A stretch of DNA of 64,000 nucleotides from Wolbachia endosymbiont of Spodoptera picta (GCF_018141665.1 NZ_CP067976.1:806001-870000), one strand, 5' to 3'; positions 1 to 9,204 are shown, counted from the stretch's first letter. Notes: a model not told the origin generated them from the letters alone. Numbers and translations: made by a program.

Positions 1-609
1 GAAAAGTACAGTCTTTAAATCTTGAAGTATGTTGTCATTTCTACTCTCCTCTATGTTACTTTTTGGCGTTATTAAAAGCAACAACAGAGCAAGCAAACAA
101 CCAAACGCTGAGAAAGTATATATAACATAACTCCAACCAAATTTATTGAGCAAAAAGTCTAGAGGTAATCCACCATAAATAGCTCCCAGTAACCCTATTA
201 TTATAGATAAACTAGCCATCCTTGCTGATTTTTCTTGTGAGAAATACATACTTGCAATTTTAAAGAGCCCAACTGCCGAAGCAGATGACCCAACTCCGAC
301 AATCATTCTACCAAGTATTGAGTAATACCACTCATCAAAGCATATTAGTGGTAATGTCCCAGCAAACGTTAAGACAATACACACAGGCAAAACAAACTTT
401 GGCCCAAATCTATCAAGGGCAAGACCAACAGGTATGTGAGCAAGCGTATAGCCTATATAATATAGCCCACCAAATTGACCAATATCTGTAATACTTATGT
501 TAAATTTCGTTATTAATTCAGGCGCGATTATATTTGGAATTACACGTAATATATACTGGTATGCATAAAATAGTGATGCTAGCAACCATATGAAAAAGTT
601 TCTCTTCAA
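1..609 (-). CDS. MFS transporter, 3' part outside window
   Basis: The minus strand is open from a TTG at 609 to the left edge, giving about 203 residues of a major facilitator superfamily permease. Seen: alternating hydrophobic segments, and a loop reading LDRFGPKFVLP after the second membrane segment, which is the usual MFS signature loop between TM2 and TM3. No ATG lies in frame nearby, so TTG at 609 is the best start. MFS proteins are inner-membrane secondary transporters. The substrate cannot be read from the sequence. The C-terminal half lies beyond position 1. Confidence 0.85.
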   Translation of the reverse strand, partial: MKRNFFIWLLASLFYAYQYILRVIPNIIAPELITKFNISITDIGQFGGLYYIGYTLAHIPVGLALDRFGPKFVLPVCIVLTFAGTLPLICFDEWYYSILGRMIVGVGSSASAVGLFKIASMYFSQEKSARMASLSIIIGLLGAIYGGLPLDFLLNKFGWSYVIYTFSAFGCLLALLLLLITPKSNIEESRNDNILQDLKTVLF

Positions 610-749
610 TGCTAATATTACCTAAAAAACAGGATTATATGTATTTTATCAGCAAGGAGCAACACTTTTGTAGATAGCTACTCTAATCCGAGTATCTTTC
701 TTAAAAGAGACCTTTTAGCATATCTATAACTGGTTCATGGATAAGGTAT

Positions 750-944
750 ATGAAAAAAATTATACCACAGATGATAAGGATTTTTATAATTTTACCCTTG
801 TTCATCTTAAGCTTTATTTTTTTTATTATAAGTTTTAGTTTTGTTACAAAGTTCATTTTATTTACGCTTTCATTTCGTGATACCGATTATACTTTAAATA
901 ATATAATTTTCAATGAAATCCAGTATCAGAAACGCTGCAGTTAA
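750..944 (+). CDS. Small hydrophobic ORF, doubtful
   Basis: A 64-residue reading frame with a strongly hydrophobic stretch rich in I, F and L over about residues 8-42, which could form one or two membrane segments, and a short polar tail. I do not recognise it. It sits between the divergent MFS gene and the hypothetical gene at 998 and has no strong ribosome-binding site. It may be a chance ORF in AT-rich DNA or a remnant of a membrane protein. Confidence 0.3.
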   Translation: MKKIIPQMIRIFIILPLFILSFIFFIISFSFVTKFILFTLSFRDTDYTLNNIIFNEIQYQKRCS

Positions 945-997
945 CTAAATATTAACCTTTTTGTGTGTAAAATATAATATAAAAGCAAGGTGAGTGA

Positions 998-1510
998 ATG
1001 AACATAGGTACAATATACAATACGCTACAAAACTACATAACAAAATACATTGAACAAACATTTACCGCACACACAGGCAATAGATACGACAAGTTATACA
1101 GGGAACTTTTAAGTAGCGCAGAAGAAATAATAAAACTTACTGTAAACGAAGCAAAACAATATGATAAAAGCCTAGAAGAACTACATAACAATTCAATATT
1201 TCACGATAAGAAATTTATTCAAGCTGTTGCTAAACACCAGATATTAGAATTTCTGAATACTCATCCAAAGAAGAAAGAAATCGTTGCAGAATTTAAAAAT
1301 GAACATCATATCAACGAAAGCGATTTAAAAATTTTAAAGGAAGGAAAAGATTTAGTGAATAAAATAAACAACATTAACTTAATCCAACAAAATGAGAAAA
1401 ATGAAATATTGAACATTAGAAAGGTACTTTCTAAATCAATAGGAATGCCCTCTTCGAGAACTGAAAAATCCAAAGCAACTTTAGTAGAAAGTCCTGAGAT
1501 GGTAAAATAG
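998..1510 (+). CDS. Hypothetical protein, 170 aa
   Basis: A complete ORF with ATG preceded by an AAGGTGAG ribosome-binding site at a good distance. The product is soluble, lysine- and glutamate-rich, and predicted by eye to be mostly helical. There is no signal peptide and no membrane segment. I recognise no family. It converges with the SMR gene, whose stop lies 16 bp away. The polar composition and lack of a known domain fit a lineage-specific Wolbachia protein. Confidence 0.65.
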   Translation: MNIGTIYNTLQNYITKYIEQTFTAHTGNRYDKLYRELLSSAEEIIKLTVNEAKQYDKSLEELHNNSIFHDKKFIQAVAKHQILEFLNTHPKKKEIVAEFKNEHHINESDLKILKEGKDLVNKINNINLIQQNEKNEILNIRKVLSKSIGMPSSRTEKSKATLVESPEMVK

Positions 1511-1526
1511 ACGTACTTAACTTTTC

Positions 1527-1844
1527 CTAATTGGAAAATACTTTTAATCCTATGATACCCAGCACTACCAAAGCAAGGGAAAATAAACGCCCCAAATTTA
1601 CTGGGTCATTAAAAAACATTATTCCTATTATCGCTGCACCTATAGAGCCTATACCAGTCCAAACTGCATAAGATGTTCCAAGAGGAATAGACTTCATTGC
1701 TAACGATAGCCAGTAAAGACTCACAGAACCGCTAACTAAAATAATTACTACAGGTATAACACGAGTAAAGCCATTGCTATATTTCAGTGCTGTGGTCCAT
1801 ATTATTTCAACCAAACCAGCTAATAGCAAATACACCCAAGCCAT
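1527..1844 (-). CDS. SMR family exporter, Gdx/SugE-like
   Basis: A 105-residue small multidrug resistance protein with the four membrane helices typical of the family. The essential acidic residue is present as Glu13 in the first helix (GLVEIIW). The segments KYSNGFTR and MKSIPLGTSYAVWTGIG are characteristic of the SugE/Gdx branch, whose members export guanidinium, rather than the EmrE branch. It works as a dimer in the inner membrane driven by the proton gradient (family knowledge). The substrate in this organism is inferred, not shown. Confidence 0.85.
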   Translation of the reverse strand: MAWVYLLLAGLVEIIWTTALKYSNGFTRVIPVVIILVSGSVSLYWLSLAMKSIPLGTSYAVWTGIGSIGAAIIGIMFFNDPVNLGRLFSLALVVLGIIGLKVFSN

Positions 1845-1892
1845 AAATCAACCCTATCTTACTGAAATATTATATATAGGAATATTAAAAAG

Positions 1893-3086
1893 TTAACTTA
1901 GCATTTCGCATGCTTTAGTAATACTATCACATCCAATTTCTAATTGTTCCTGAGAGGTTGCATAAGAAATTCTGATAAAATTTTTCAGACCAAATGCAAT
2001 TCCTGGAACAACAGCAACTAAATGATCTTCTAATAAATATTCGGCAAAATCAAGATCACTATTTATTACTTTACCACTTTTCGTACTCTTACCCAATAAA
2101 CTTTCACATGAGACAAACAAATAGAATGCACCTTGTGGAATAGATGCTGACAAGCCTGAAGCAGAATTTAGCTTTTTTACTACAAAATCTCTACGGTCCC
2201 TAAAGATTTTTGTTCTTTCTTTCAAAAAACTATGATCACCGTTTAACGCTTCAACTGCTGCTGCTTGTGCTATTGAATTTGGGTTAGAAGTACTTTGAGA
2301 CTGCAGTGTAGAAATAGCTTTTACTATATCACTCCTACCTGCAATATAACCTATTCTCCAGCCAGTCATTGCATAGGCTTTTGATACTCCATTGACCACA
2401 AAAACTCTATCATAAAGTTTTGGCTCAATCTTAGCAATGGTAAAAAACTTTTCGTCGTATATTATGTGCTCATAAATATCATCTGTAACAACATTCACAT
2501 GTGGATGTTTAAGCAATACTCTCGCTATGCTTTTCAATTCATCATATGTATAGACAATTCCTGCTGGATTGTTCGGTGAATTAAGAATTAACCATTTAGT
2601 TTTCTCAGTTATATTGCTTTCCAGTAACTCCGGTGTAAGCTTAAAGTTTTGTTTGCACTCTACAATAACTGGCAGTCCGCCAAAAAGATTTACCATATCA
2701 ACATACGAAACCCAATAAGGAGCTGGTATTATAGCCTCATCTCCAGAGTCAATTGTTGCCATAAATAAGTTGAATAACACCTGCTTAGCGCCTGCGCCGA
2801 CACAAATTTGGTTCAGTGTATATTCTAGATTGTTATCCCTTTTTAACTTATTGATTATCGCCTCTTTAAGCTCATGAGTTCCATCAACAACAGTATATTT
2901 AGTTTTACCTTCATTTATCGATTGAATAGCTGCCTTTTTTATATGATCTGGAGTGTCAAAATCCGGCTCTCCCGCAGCTAAAACGCAAATTTTCTTTCCT
3001 TCGCTTTTTAATCTGTTTGCCTTATCGGTCACAGCAATTGTAGGCGACGGTTTTATCAGAGACATCCTCTTTGCAAGGTCTGACAT
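1893..3086 (-). CDS. aatA: Aspartate aminotransferase, PLP-dependent class I
   Basis: A 397-residue fold-type I aminotransferase, the usual length. Seen: SPNNPAG near residue 170, the DDIYEH segment that contacts PLP, the PLP-lysine motif SKAYAMTGWR with Lys at about 236, and the C-terminal FIRISYA arginine that binds the substrate carboxylate. It interconverts aspartate and 2-oxoglutarate with oxaloacetate and glutamate in the cytosol, linking the TCA cycle to nitrogen. It stands alone, and the region upstream of it carries a dispersed repeat. Confidence 0.93.
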   Translation of the reverse strand: MSDLAKRMSLIKPSPTIAVTDKANRLKSEGKKICVLAAGEPDFDTPDHIKKAAIQSINEGKTKYTVVDGTHELKEAIINKLKRDNNLEYTLNQICVGAGAKQVLFNLFMATIDSGDEAIIPAPYWVSYVDMVNLFGGLPVIVECKQNFKLTPELLESNITEKTKWLILNSPNNPAGIVYTYDELKSIARVLLKHPHVNVVTDDIYEHIIYDEKFFTIAKIEPKLYDRVFVVNGVSKAYAMTGWRIGYIAGRSDIVKAISTLQSQSTSNPNSIAQAAAVEALNGDHSFLKERTKIFRDRRDFVVKKLNSASGLSASIPQGAFYLFVSCESLLGKSTKSGKVINSDLDFAEYLLEDHLVAVVPGIAFGLKNFIRISYATSQEQLEIGCDSITKACEMLS

Positions 3087-3236
3087 AATCTCACTAAAGT
3101 TAAATAAAAATGATAAACTCTACACAACAAAAAAGCTAGAAGTTTTATTATTTTACATAAAGGTTGGTATTTTTGTATTCTTAAATATAGATATTAAAAA
3201 GCTTAATAAATTGAAAAAGGCAAATAAACCCCTGTA

Positions 3237-3407
3237 TAGCGAGTTTTAATAATGTAAATTGATAATGTGCTAACAAGCGTGTTTTGGCTGAAGTAGAAAA
3301 AATTTAAAAAACATGCAGCCGCTATAATTTTATGTAATTTGCCAATAAGTATCTGAGTTTTTTACTGAATTTTGTCGTTGAGCCCAAAAACAAGGATGAA
3401 TACTCTT
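3237..3407. repeat. Dispersed 171-bp repeat, copy 1
   Basis: This segment is repeated at 19024-19194. From the shared GAGTTTTAATAATG to the shared end GATGAATACTCTT I find one difference (AAGTATCTGAG here, AAATATCTGAG there). Similarity continues past 3407 for about 40 bp but decays. On the minus strand the repeat encodes the C-terminal half of the small ORF at 3330-3479. It has no terminal inverted repeats and no target duplication that I can see, so it is not a typical IS or MITE. Confidence 0.9.
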
Positions 3408-3479
3408 ATCGTTATAGTAAGGAAGAGAATGAGGTTTGTCAAGTAAGGTTTTCATTCCACCCTCATAAAGGCTTTTCAT
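3330..3479 (-). CDS. Small ORF downstream of hemE, 49 aa
   Basis: An ATG-started 49-codon frame begins 10 nt after the hemE stop, on the same strand, so it would be co-transcribed with hemE. Its last 25 residues (KSIHPCFWAQRQNSV, then KNSDTYWQIT) are repeated with a single change (T to I) in the ORF at 19117-19284, which sits in the same way after the ferredoxin reductase gene. The upstream halves resemble each other only weakly (LDKPHSLPYYND here, LYKFPQLPYHDN there). No known family. It may be a real small protein, a repeat-borne reading frame, or part of a structured 3' untranslated region. Confidence 0.45.
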   Translation of the reverse strand: MKSLYEGGMKTLLDKPHSLPYYNDKSIHPCFWAQRQNSVKNSDTYWQIT

Positions 3480-3488
3480 ACAAGAGTT

Positions 3489-4505
3489 TTAGTAGTTTCT
3501 TACTAGGTCCACTAATTCAGCAATATTTTCAACCGGAGTATCAGGAAGCACTCCATGTCCAAGATTAAATATAAAAGGTAACCCTCTAAAACAATCTATT
3601 ATACGCTTTGCTTCTTCAATTGCTTCTGACTTATTGTAGGCCAAAAGACTAGGATTAAGGTTCCCTTGCAGAGGAATTTTTAGATTTTCTTTCGCCCATT
3701 CTATTGGAACATTATAATCTATATTTACTGCAGATACGCCTGTTTGTTCGCAGTAATCTGTATAAAGATTTTCAGCAGAGCGCGGAAAACCTATTATTGG
3801 AAAATTGGGAAATCTACTCTTTATTGCCGAAACAATTTCCTTTGTTGGCTTGATGATGTATCTTTCAAATAGTTTTCCCTTCAATACACCAGCATTGCTG
3901 TCAAATAACTGAATAACATCTGCTCCAAACTCTATCTGTTTGATCAGATAAATAATTGTCGCTTCCGTTATTTTTTTTATTATTTCCTCTAGTGCCAATG
4001 GACAAAAATTTAGCACCTTGGAAAAAGTTTTACTACCACCGCCCTCTATGATGTATGAACCTACCGTCCACGGCCCTCCAGCAAAGCCTATAAGCGATTT
4101 TTCTTCTGGTAACTGGCTTCTTACTTCTTTTATAGCATTTAGGATTGGTAATGTCTTAGATTCAATTCCTTGTAGACTCTTCAATTCTTTAGCACTTTCT
4201 ATAGGTCTTATTATTGGACCCACACCTCGAGTAAAATTTACATTACAACCTAAAATGTCAGCTATTATCAAAATATCAGAAAAAATTATCGCTGCATCCA
4301 TGTCGAACCTTGTTATTGGTTGTAACGTTAACTCTGTTACCAAATTTGTGCTATAACATATCTCCATAAAATTATTCATGTTTTCCACTGCCTTCCGATA
4401 CTCAGGAAGAGACCTACCAGCCTGACGCATTAACCAAATAGGGACTTTTTCATTTGACTCGTTCTGACTGATGATTCTTGCTATTTTTGCTTTACTTCTT
4501 TTCAA
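3489..4505 (-). CDS. hemE: Uroporphyrinogen decarboxylase
   Basis: A 338-residue enzyme of normal length. It removes four carboxyl groups from uroporphyrinogen III to give coproporphyrinogen III in haem synthesis. Seen: the signature RQAGRSLPEYR near residues 27-37, the FSDIL segment with the catalytic aspartate region, FAGGPWT, and IGFPRSAE. It is cytosolic. Its position beside the putative origin matches the Caulobacter origin and that proposed for Wolbachia. It is transcribed away from the origin. Confidence 0.95.
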   Translation of the reverse strand: MKRSKAKIARIISQNESNEKVPIWLMRQAGRSLPEYRKAVENMNNFMEICYSTNLVTELTLQPITRFDMDAAIIFSDILIIADILGCNVNFTRGVGPIIRPIESAKELKSLQGIESKTLPILNAIKEVRSQLPEEKSLIGFAGGPWTVGSYIIEGGGSKTFSKVLNFCPLALEEIIKKITEATIIYLIKQIEFGADVIQLFDSNAGVLKGKLFERYIIKPTKEIVSAIKSRFPNFPIIGFPRSAENLYTDYCEQTGVSAVNIDYNVPIEWAKENLKIPLQGNLNPSLLAYNKSEAIEEAKRIIDCFRGLPFIFNLGHGVLPDTPVENIAELVDLVRNY

Positions 4506-4611
4506 TCTATTTTATCTACTTTTTATCTAAACTAAAGTATAACAGTAGTAGTAGTTCTATCAATAAATTGTTATTAACTTAAAATTCAGTAAAAATTAGT
4601 ATTACTTAGCT

Positions 4612-4620
4612 TGTGGATAA
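4612..4620 (-). promoter_or_regulatory. DnaA box, perfect
   Basis: Plus-strand TGTGGATAA is the exact reverse complement of the classical box TTATCCACA. It lies in the hemE/CBS gap next to AT-rich stretches suited to unwinding. Confidence 0.7.
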
Positions 4621-4666
4621 ATATGTTAATAACTTCTCTATACTATTGATTTTCCTTTATTATTTA

Positions 4667-4675
4667 TGTGTATAA
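4667..4675 (-). promoter_or_regulatory. DnaA box, TTATACACA type
   Basis: Plus-strand TGTGTATAA reads TTATACACA on the minus strand and fits TTWTNCACA. It is in the same orientation as the perfect box and about 55 bp away. Confidence 0.55.
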
Positions 4676-4824
4676 GTAAGATGTCTAGAATGTTAGTAAT
4701 TTTCTTTTATGGAAAAAGCTTTACTATCATGGATTGTTATATAATTATGTATATGTCATTGAAAAAATTGTTGATCAATTGTTAGTATTTTATTTCAACA
4801 AATAATTCACAAATTAATTTGACA

Positions 4825-4833
4825 TTATTCACA
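4825..4833 (+). promoter_or_regulatory. DnaA box, TTATTCACA type
   Basis: TTATTCACA on the plus strand fits TTWTNCACA. It faces the other two boxes from the far side of the gap. Confidence 0.5.
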
Positions 4834-4908
4834 TGCTTATTAAACATTTAATAACAGTTTTCTTGATAGACCTTATCTAAAGATATTTTCACCATTAAAG
4901 GGAATAAA

Positions 4909-5727
4909 TTGAATAAGAAAAGAACTTTAGTAGAAAAAATAGCATACAGAATTTTTCTCTTTCTCTTCAACAAAACTTCTGTGTTAAAAAAATGTGCGAC
5001 TGAGGCATTGATGGGTGATCTGTCAGGTCTTGACATACTTAATAGTCTATTAAAATTCCGTGATTGTAGTATCATGGATATAATGACTCCACGTAAGGAG
5101 ATATGTGCAGTAGACATTGAATCGAGTAAGGATGAGGTAATAAAGAAGGTGAAAAACACTTACCATGCTAAGATACCAACTTATAAGAATAACTTTGACA
5201 ACGTAATAGGCTTTTTTTACGTAAAAGATATCATTTTCAATAAGAATAAAGATTTTAATCTGAGAAATATTATACAAAATGTAATATTTGTCCCAGCCTC
5301 AATGAAAGCAACAAATCTTTTTGTTAGAATGAAATCTTCCAAGTCATATTTAGCTATTGTACTGGATGAATATGGTGGAACTGATGGTTTAATTTCGATA
5401 AATGATCTTATAGAAGAATTGATACCAAATATTGATAACGAGAATGAGGTAAATTCAGAACACACCATTACTGAATTATCTCAAAATAAGTTTGAAATAT
5501 CGGCAAGGGCCCTTATAAAGGATATAGAGGAAAATCTAAAAATAGAGTTGTGTGACTCTGAAGAGCATTATGCCACACTTAGTGGTTTGGTTCTTTCAAT
5601 TGCTGGTAAGGTACCTTCTGTAGATGAAGTTATAAGATATAAAAATGGTATAAAATTTATCATCAAGGATGCAAATGAACGATACATTAACAAAATAATA
5701 CTAGACTTAAGTGATTACAAAAATTAA
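4909..5727 (+). CDS. CBS-domain CorC/TlyC-like protein
   Basis: A 272-residue cytosolic protein of the hemolysin C/CorC type (COG1253) without the N-terminal membrane domain of longer relatives. Seen: a tandem CBS pair over about residues 60-180, with MTPRKEICAV at its start and VLDEYGGTDGLI near its end, both typical of the family, then a C-terminal CorC_HlyC domain of about 80 residues. The start is TTG at 4909. CBS pairs bind adenine nucleotides. Relatives affect magnesium and cobalt efflux, but the true role here is unknown. Its value is positional: it forms the right flank of the putative origin. Confidence 0.85.
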   Translation: MNKKRTLVEKIAYRIFLFLFNKTSVLKKCATEALMGDLSGLDILNSLLKFRDCSIMDIMTPRKEICAVDIESSKDEVIKKVKNTYHAKIPTYKNNFDNVIGFFYVKDIIFNKNKDFNLRNIIQNVIFVPASMKATNLFVRMKSSKSYLAIVLDEYGGTDGLISINDLIEELIPNIDNENEVNSEHTITELSQNKFEISARALIKDIEENLKIELCDSEEHYATLSGLVLSIAGKVPSVDEVIRYKNGIKFIIKDANERYINKIILDLSDYKN

Positions 5728-5947
5728 ATTCAATATTTTTTAGTGAAAGGTACTTTATCTTGGAAGTAGGGGACATAGTAGCCAGATATGCAATTTAAAC
5801 AATTTCTTAATATACAAAAGTTTGTAGTTCTATACGTTACTGTTTGATAATTAAGGTGGGAATAGTTTTATTGGTACAAAGTTATAAAAATTAGTTGTTT
5901 AAATATTTTTAGCGATCTGTAACTTTCAAAAAGGGAGTGTTCTATAA

Positions 5948-7398
5948 ACCATACGCGTCAAGTTAAGGGAAAATGAGCAAATTTAGTGCACTCAAAGTTG
6001 ATATTCTTGTTTTTCTATATTTGTCTTTTAAGGAGAATTTTGACCAGGTTGAGACGAGTTTTTTGAGGAAAATTTGTACCTTACTGACTACACAATTTAA
6101 TGTTAAGAATAGCTCTCTAACTCGCCTTTTAAGCTCAATAAATGCCTTTGTTAGACTAAGTTCTGTACCCTTTTTTAGTTCTGTACAACCAACTATTCCA
6201 TGAAATATAAGAATTGCGCACAATTTAGCGTATAGTTCACATAATACTCTGTATGGTTTTCCTTTAAGTTCGTCAAGCCTGATGTGATTCTTATACAATT
6301 TAAATAATAATTCAATCTGCCATCTTACTCGGTAAATTATTAATACCTGCTCAGCACTAATTTTATTTTCTGGAACGTTAGTTATGAATATCGACCAATC
6401 CAGCAATTTTTGATTCTTTTGAGAAGATGTATATCCATGTGATTTTGCTAACCTATTAGCCCTTCTTCTTCTAATTATAGACTGTTCTTCAGTTAATTTT
6501 TGACATATAATTCTCACTTTAATTTTTGTTTCTTTTCCTAACAGCACCTCATTTTCTAGAAACAATTTATCCTCTAAACATTCTAATAACTCTATTTTTT
6601 GATTTGTTTCTATACCATATATGTTGGTATCAGATTTATAACGACTTATAAAATAAGCTCCGGCTTCATTGATTTGTTTAAAAGAACTTGGCACAAAATA
6701 ACCCAAATCAGATATTAGTAAATCATTGCTCGATATATTGCTTAAATGTCTTCTATACCCCTGATCTGACCTTATTCCCTCAGTTATATTAAGCTGCTCT
6801 AATGTCTGGGTTAGGTAGTCAAAAACTAATTGTAACTTTATTTCAGACTTAGTATTGCTTTCATAACCACTGTAGCTAGTACCATAACCTTTATATATAT
6901 TTTCCATACCATTAGGTAGGCTGATATAGCTACTATCCAATAGCTTAACACTTCTAAATTGCTTCAAAATTCTGCAATCAACCTTTAAGCTATTTTTAAA
7001 TAAAACTAAAGACTCATTATACATTCTTTTCATAAATTCTACTGCTTCCTTGGTAAATCTAAAGTCCAGACCTTGTTTTGTTATATTTATCGAGTCTTCA
7101 TTCAATAATTGACAAATTGTCTCTATACTACAATTATCAACCCCTATATTACCCAAGACTATGGCTTTTACAAACGATGAGCCTTTTAGCTTCCTCTTTC
7201 TTTTTATGAATCCTGTTGTAGCTGAGATTTTATCTGCTTTTCCATTAAAAAATTCTTTGAGCTTTTTTGATATGCAAACTATTCTTTTCATTGTATAAGT
7301 TCTCCATTTTGTTTGTTAAATTTAGGAGAACTTATATCTTCTTTTTCTTTTCTTTACACCAACTTTACCTCACTTCTTCTTAACTTGACGCGTATGGT
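5948..7398 (-). mobile_element. IS4-family insertion sequence
   Basis: Perfect 20-bp terminal inverted repeats bound it: ACCATACGCGTCAAGTTAAG at 5948-5967 and its reverse complement at 7379-7398. The transposase gene fills the inside. It sits within the left end of the IS256-type element, just inside GGGAGTGTT. I do not see a convincing target duplication. Confidence 0.9.
5963..7291 (-). CDS. IS4-family transposase, apparently intact
   Basis: A 442-residue DDE transposase. Seen: the first catalytic aspartate in LLDSSYISLPNG, the second in LLISDLGYF, and the IS4 signature Y-x2-R-x3-E-x6-K as YRVRWQIELLFKLYK. The reading frame is uninterrupted and the C-terminus runs into the left terminal repeat, as is common in compact IS elements. 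It cuts and pastes its own element. The intact frame and perfect terminal repeats suggest a recent arrival compared with the shattered element around it. Confidence 0.9.
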   Translation of the reverse strand: MKRIVCISKKLKEFFNGKADKISATTGFIKRKRKLKGSSFVKAIVLGNIGVDNCSIETICQLLNEDSINITKQGLDFRFTKEAVEFMKRMYNESLVLFKNSLKVDCRILKQFRSVKLLDSSYISLPNGMENIYKGYGTSYSGYESNTKSEIKLQLVFDYLTQTLEQLNITEGIRSDQGYRRHLSNISSNDLLISDLGYFVPSSFKQINEAGAYFISRYKSDTNIYGIETNQKIELLECLEDKLFLENEVLLGKETKIKVRIICQKLTEEQSIIRRRRANRLAKSHGYTSSQKNQKLLDWSIFITNVPENKISAEQVLIIYRVRWQIELLFKLYKNHIRLDELKGKPYRVLCELYAKLCAILIFHGIVGCTELKKGTELSLTKAFIELKRRVRELFLTLNCVVSKVQIFLKKLVSTWSKFSLKDKYRKTRISTLSALNLLIFP

Positions 7399-8169
7399 TA
7401 AATAAACTGTGTCAAACCGCATTTTTAATTCAACTCAATTTTTAACCTACAAGAAAAAAAGATATCAAGTTGAGACATAGTCAAAGCCCAATCATGTATA
7501 GGCATAGCCCATTTTTCTCCTACCTTTTTTATAGCACAATATACCTGTTCATATAAGGCATTTGTGCTAGTAAATGAGCCCTTAGTTTTAGTAAATTTTC
7601 TGATCTGTCTATGTAACCCTTAAATAGGATTTGTGGTATAAATTAATTTTCTTACAGGGCCGGAATATTTAAAATAACTAGACAGATTTTCTCAATTATT
7701 CTCCCAAAACTAAAGTATATTTTTCTCCCCATTTTTCCTCTAGCTTAAGCAAATAATTTTCGGTAATTTCTCTACTTGCAGCACGGTATATTTTTTTCAA
7801 ATCATTCATGAAAATTTTCACATCTTTGCTCGATGCATATTTTAGTGAATTTCTTATCTGATGTACAATACATAGTTGTATTTCTGCTTTAGGAAATGCA
7901 CTGTTTATTGTTTTAGGAAAGCTTTTTAGCCCATCTACACATACAATCAGGATATCTTCTTGTATCTTGTCAAAAGCATCTGATGTTTTAAGCTTAAGCA
8001 TTAGGTGGAGAAGGGAAGAACTTTGAATATCTCCTTAGATATAAAATCTGTGTGGTAGACAAGAGTTCCCTTCTCAAAAGTATAGGCTGAACGGTATCGT
8101 AGAAAGACCTAAATGGTTATAATTCTGTATCCACAAGGTTAGCCTTACTTTTCATTTTAATAGTAACGT

Positions 8170-9204
8170 ATGGAGTTATATATGATCAACAACTTTTTGG
8201 GTATAGACATATCAAAAGATCGCTTTGATGTTTCTCTTTCATTCATAAGCAACAAAGGAAAACGTGAAACCAGGAAAAGGAGTTTCAAGAATAATGATCA
8301 TGGGTTTCAAGGTTTACTGAGCTTTCTACAAAAGCATAATGTAGAACAAGTAAAAGCCTGCATGGAAGCTACTGGTTGTTATAGTGAAGCCTTAGCTGAA
8401 TTTCTACACAATACTGGACATTTTGTGAGTGTTGTTAATCCAGCTTGTATAAGATTTTATGCAAAAAGTAAGCTTATACGACAAAAGAATGATCAGACTG
8501 ATGCAGAGATAATTGCCGATTATTGCCAAAGACAGGAACCTATTCGTTGGGCACCACCTTCTCCTGAGTTAAAGAAATTAAAGCATCTTTATCGTTGCTC
8601 GGCTGCGTTAAAAGATGAATTGACATTAGTAAATAACCACTTAGAAAAAAAAGAGAGACTGCCTAAAGAAGTTGCAAATGCTTGGGAAGACCTTGCAATG
8701 AACATAAAACAAAAAATAGAAAGAATAAAAAACTCCTTACGTGAACTATTAAATAAACACAAAGAATTGTTGGAAAATTTTCAACTTCTATTGACCATTC
8801 CAGGAATAGGAGAAGAATCAGCAGTAGCTATTTTGGCTGAAGTTCCTAACATAAAAGCTTTCAAGGATGCCAGGCAATTGGCAGCATATGCTGGAGCTAT
8901 ACCACGAAATATAACGTCAGGTACGTCTGTACATGCCAAGCCCAGATTAAGTAAATCCGGTTCACGAACATTATGTAAGGCAATGTACTTTCCTGCCATA
9001 GTAGCTAAGAATCATAATCCTACTATTATGACTTTTTGCAAAAGGTTAAAAGAGAAAGGCAAGCATAACATGGCCATTGTGGGAGCTGCAATGCGTAAGT
9101 TACTCCATATTGTTTTTGGTGTTTTAAGGTCAAAGAAGGCTTTTGATCCAGATCATATCAAAAACTACAGAGCTAGGAGTTTGGCTGAAAGTTTAGTGCT
9201 TTAA
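8170..9204 (+). CDS. IS110-family DEDD transposase
   Basis: A 344-residue protein with the two IS110 domains: an N-terminal RuvC-like DEDD domain (GIDISKDRFDV at the start, MEATGCY, then KNDQTDAEIIADYC) and a C-terminal transposase_20 domain (LLTIPGIGEESAVAILAEV, then ARQLAAYAGAIPR and SKSGSRTLCKAMYFPA). The frame is intact. These recombinases act through a Holliday-like intermediate, and some family members are guided by a bridge RNA from the element's own non-coding end (family knowledge). Alternative start ATG at 8182 would remove four residues. Confidence 0.93.
   Translation: MELYMINNFLGIDISKDRFDVSLSFISNKGKRETRKRSFKNNDHGFQGLLSFLQKHNVEQVKACMEATGCYSEALAEFLHNTGHFVSVVNPACIRFYAKSKLIRQKNDQTDAEIIADYCQRQEPIRWAPPSPELKKLKHLYRCSAALKDELTLVNNHLEKKERLPKEVANAWEDLAMNIKQKIERIKNSLRELLNKHKELLENFQLLLTIPGIGEESAVAILAEVPNIKAFKDARQLAAYAGAIPRNITSGTSVHAKPRLSKSGSRTLCKAMYFPAIVAKNHNPTIMTFCKRLKEKGKHNMAIVGAAMRKLLHIVFGVLRSKKAFDPDHIKNYRARSLAESLVL

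Larger units (their letters stand above)
4506..4908. other. oriC: Putative chromosomal replication origin (oriC)
   Basis: A 403-bp gene-free, very AT-rich gap between the divergent genes hemE and a CBS-domain (COG1253) protein. Three sites match the DnaA-box consensus TTWTNCACA: 4612-4620 and 4667-4675 on the minus strand and 4825-4833 on the plus strand. A weaker one (TAATTCACA) is at 4803-4811. Several TTAA half-sites, as used by CtrA, are present, but I found no perfect TTAA-N7-TTAA. The hemE/COG1253 flanks are those published for the Wolbachia origin (established knowledge). That this segment starts replication here is inference. Confidence 0.75.

Noticed and set aside
2953..3249. 98-residue plus-strand ORF over the start of aatA
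   Set aside because: Its first half is antisense to the conserved aminotransferase N-terminus and the rest is low-complexity AT-rich DNA.
4506..4908. IHF site within the origin
   Set aside because: Several TTGAT/ATCAA cores exist but none fits the full WATCAANNNNTTR consensus on either strand.
4848..5277. Minus-strand ORFs over the CBS gene start
   Set aside because: Shadows of the CBS-domain gene; no ribosome-binding sites.
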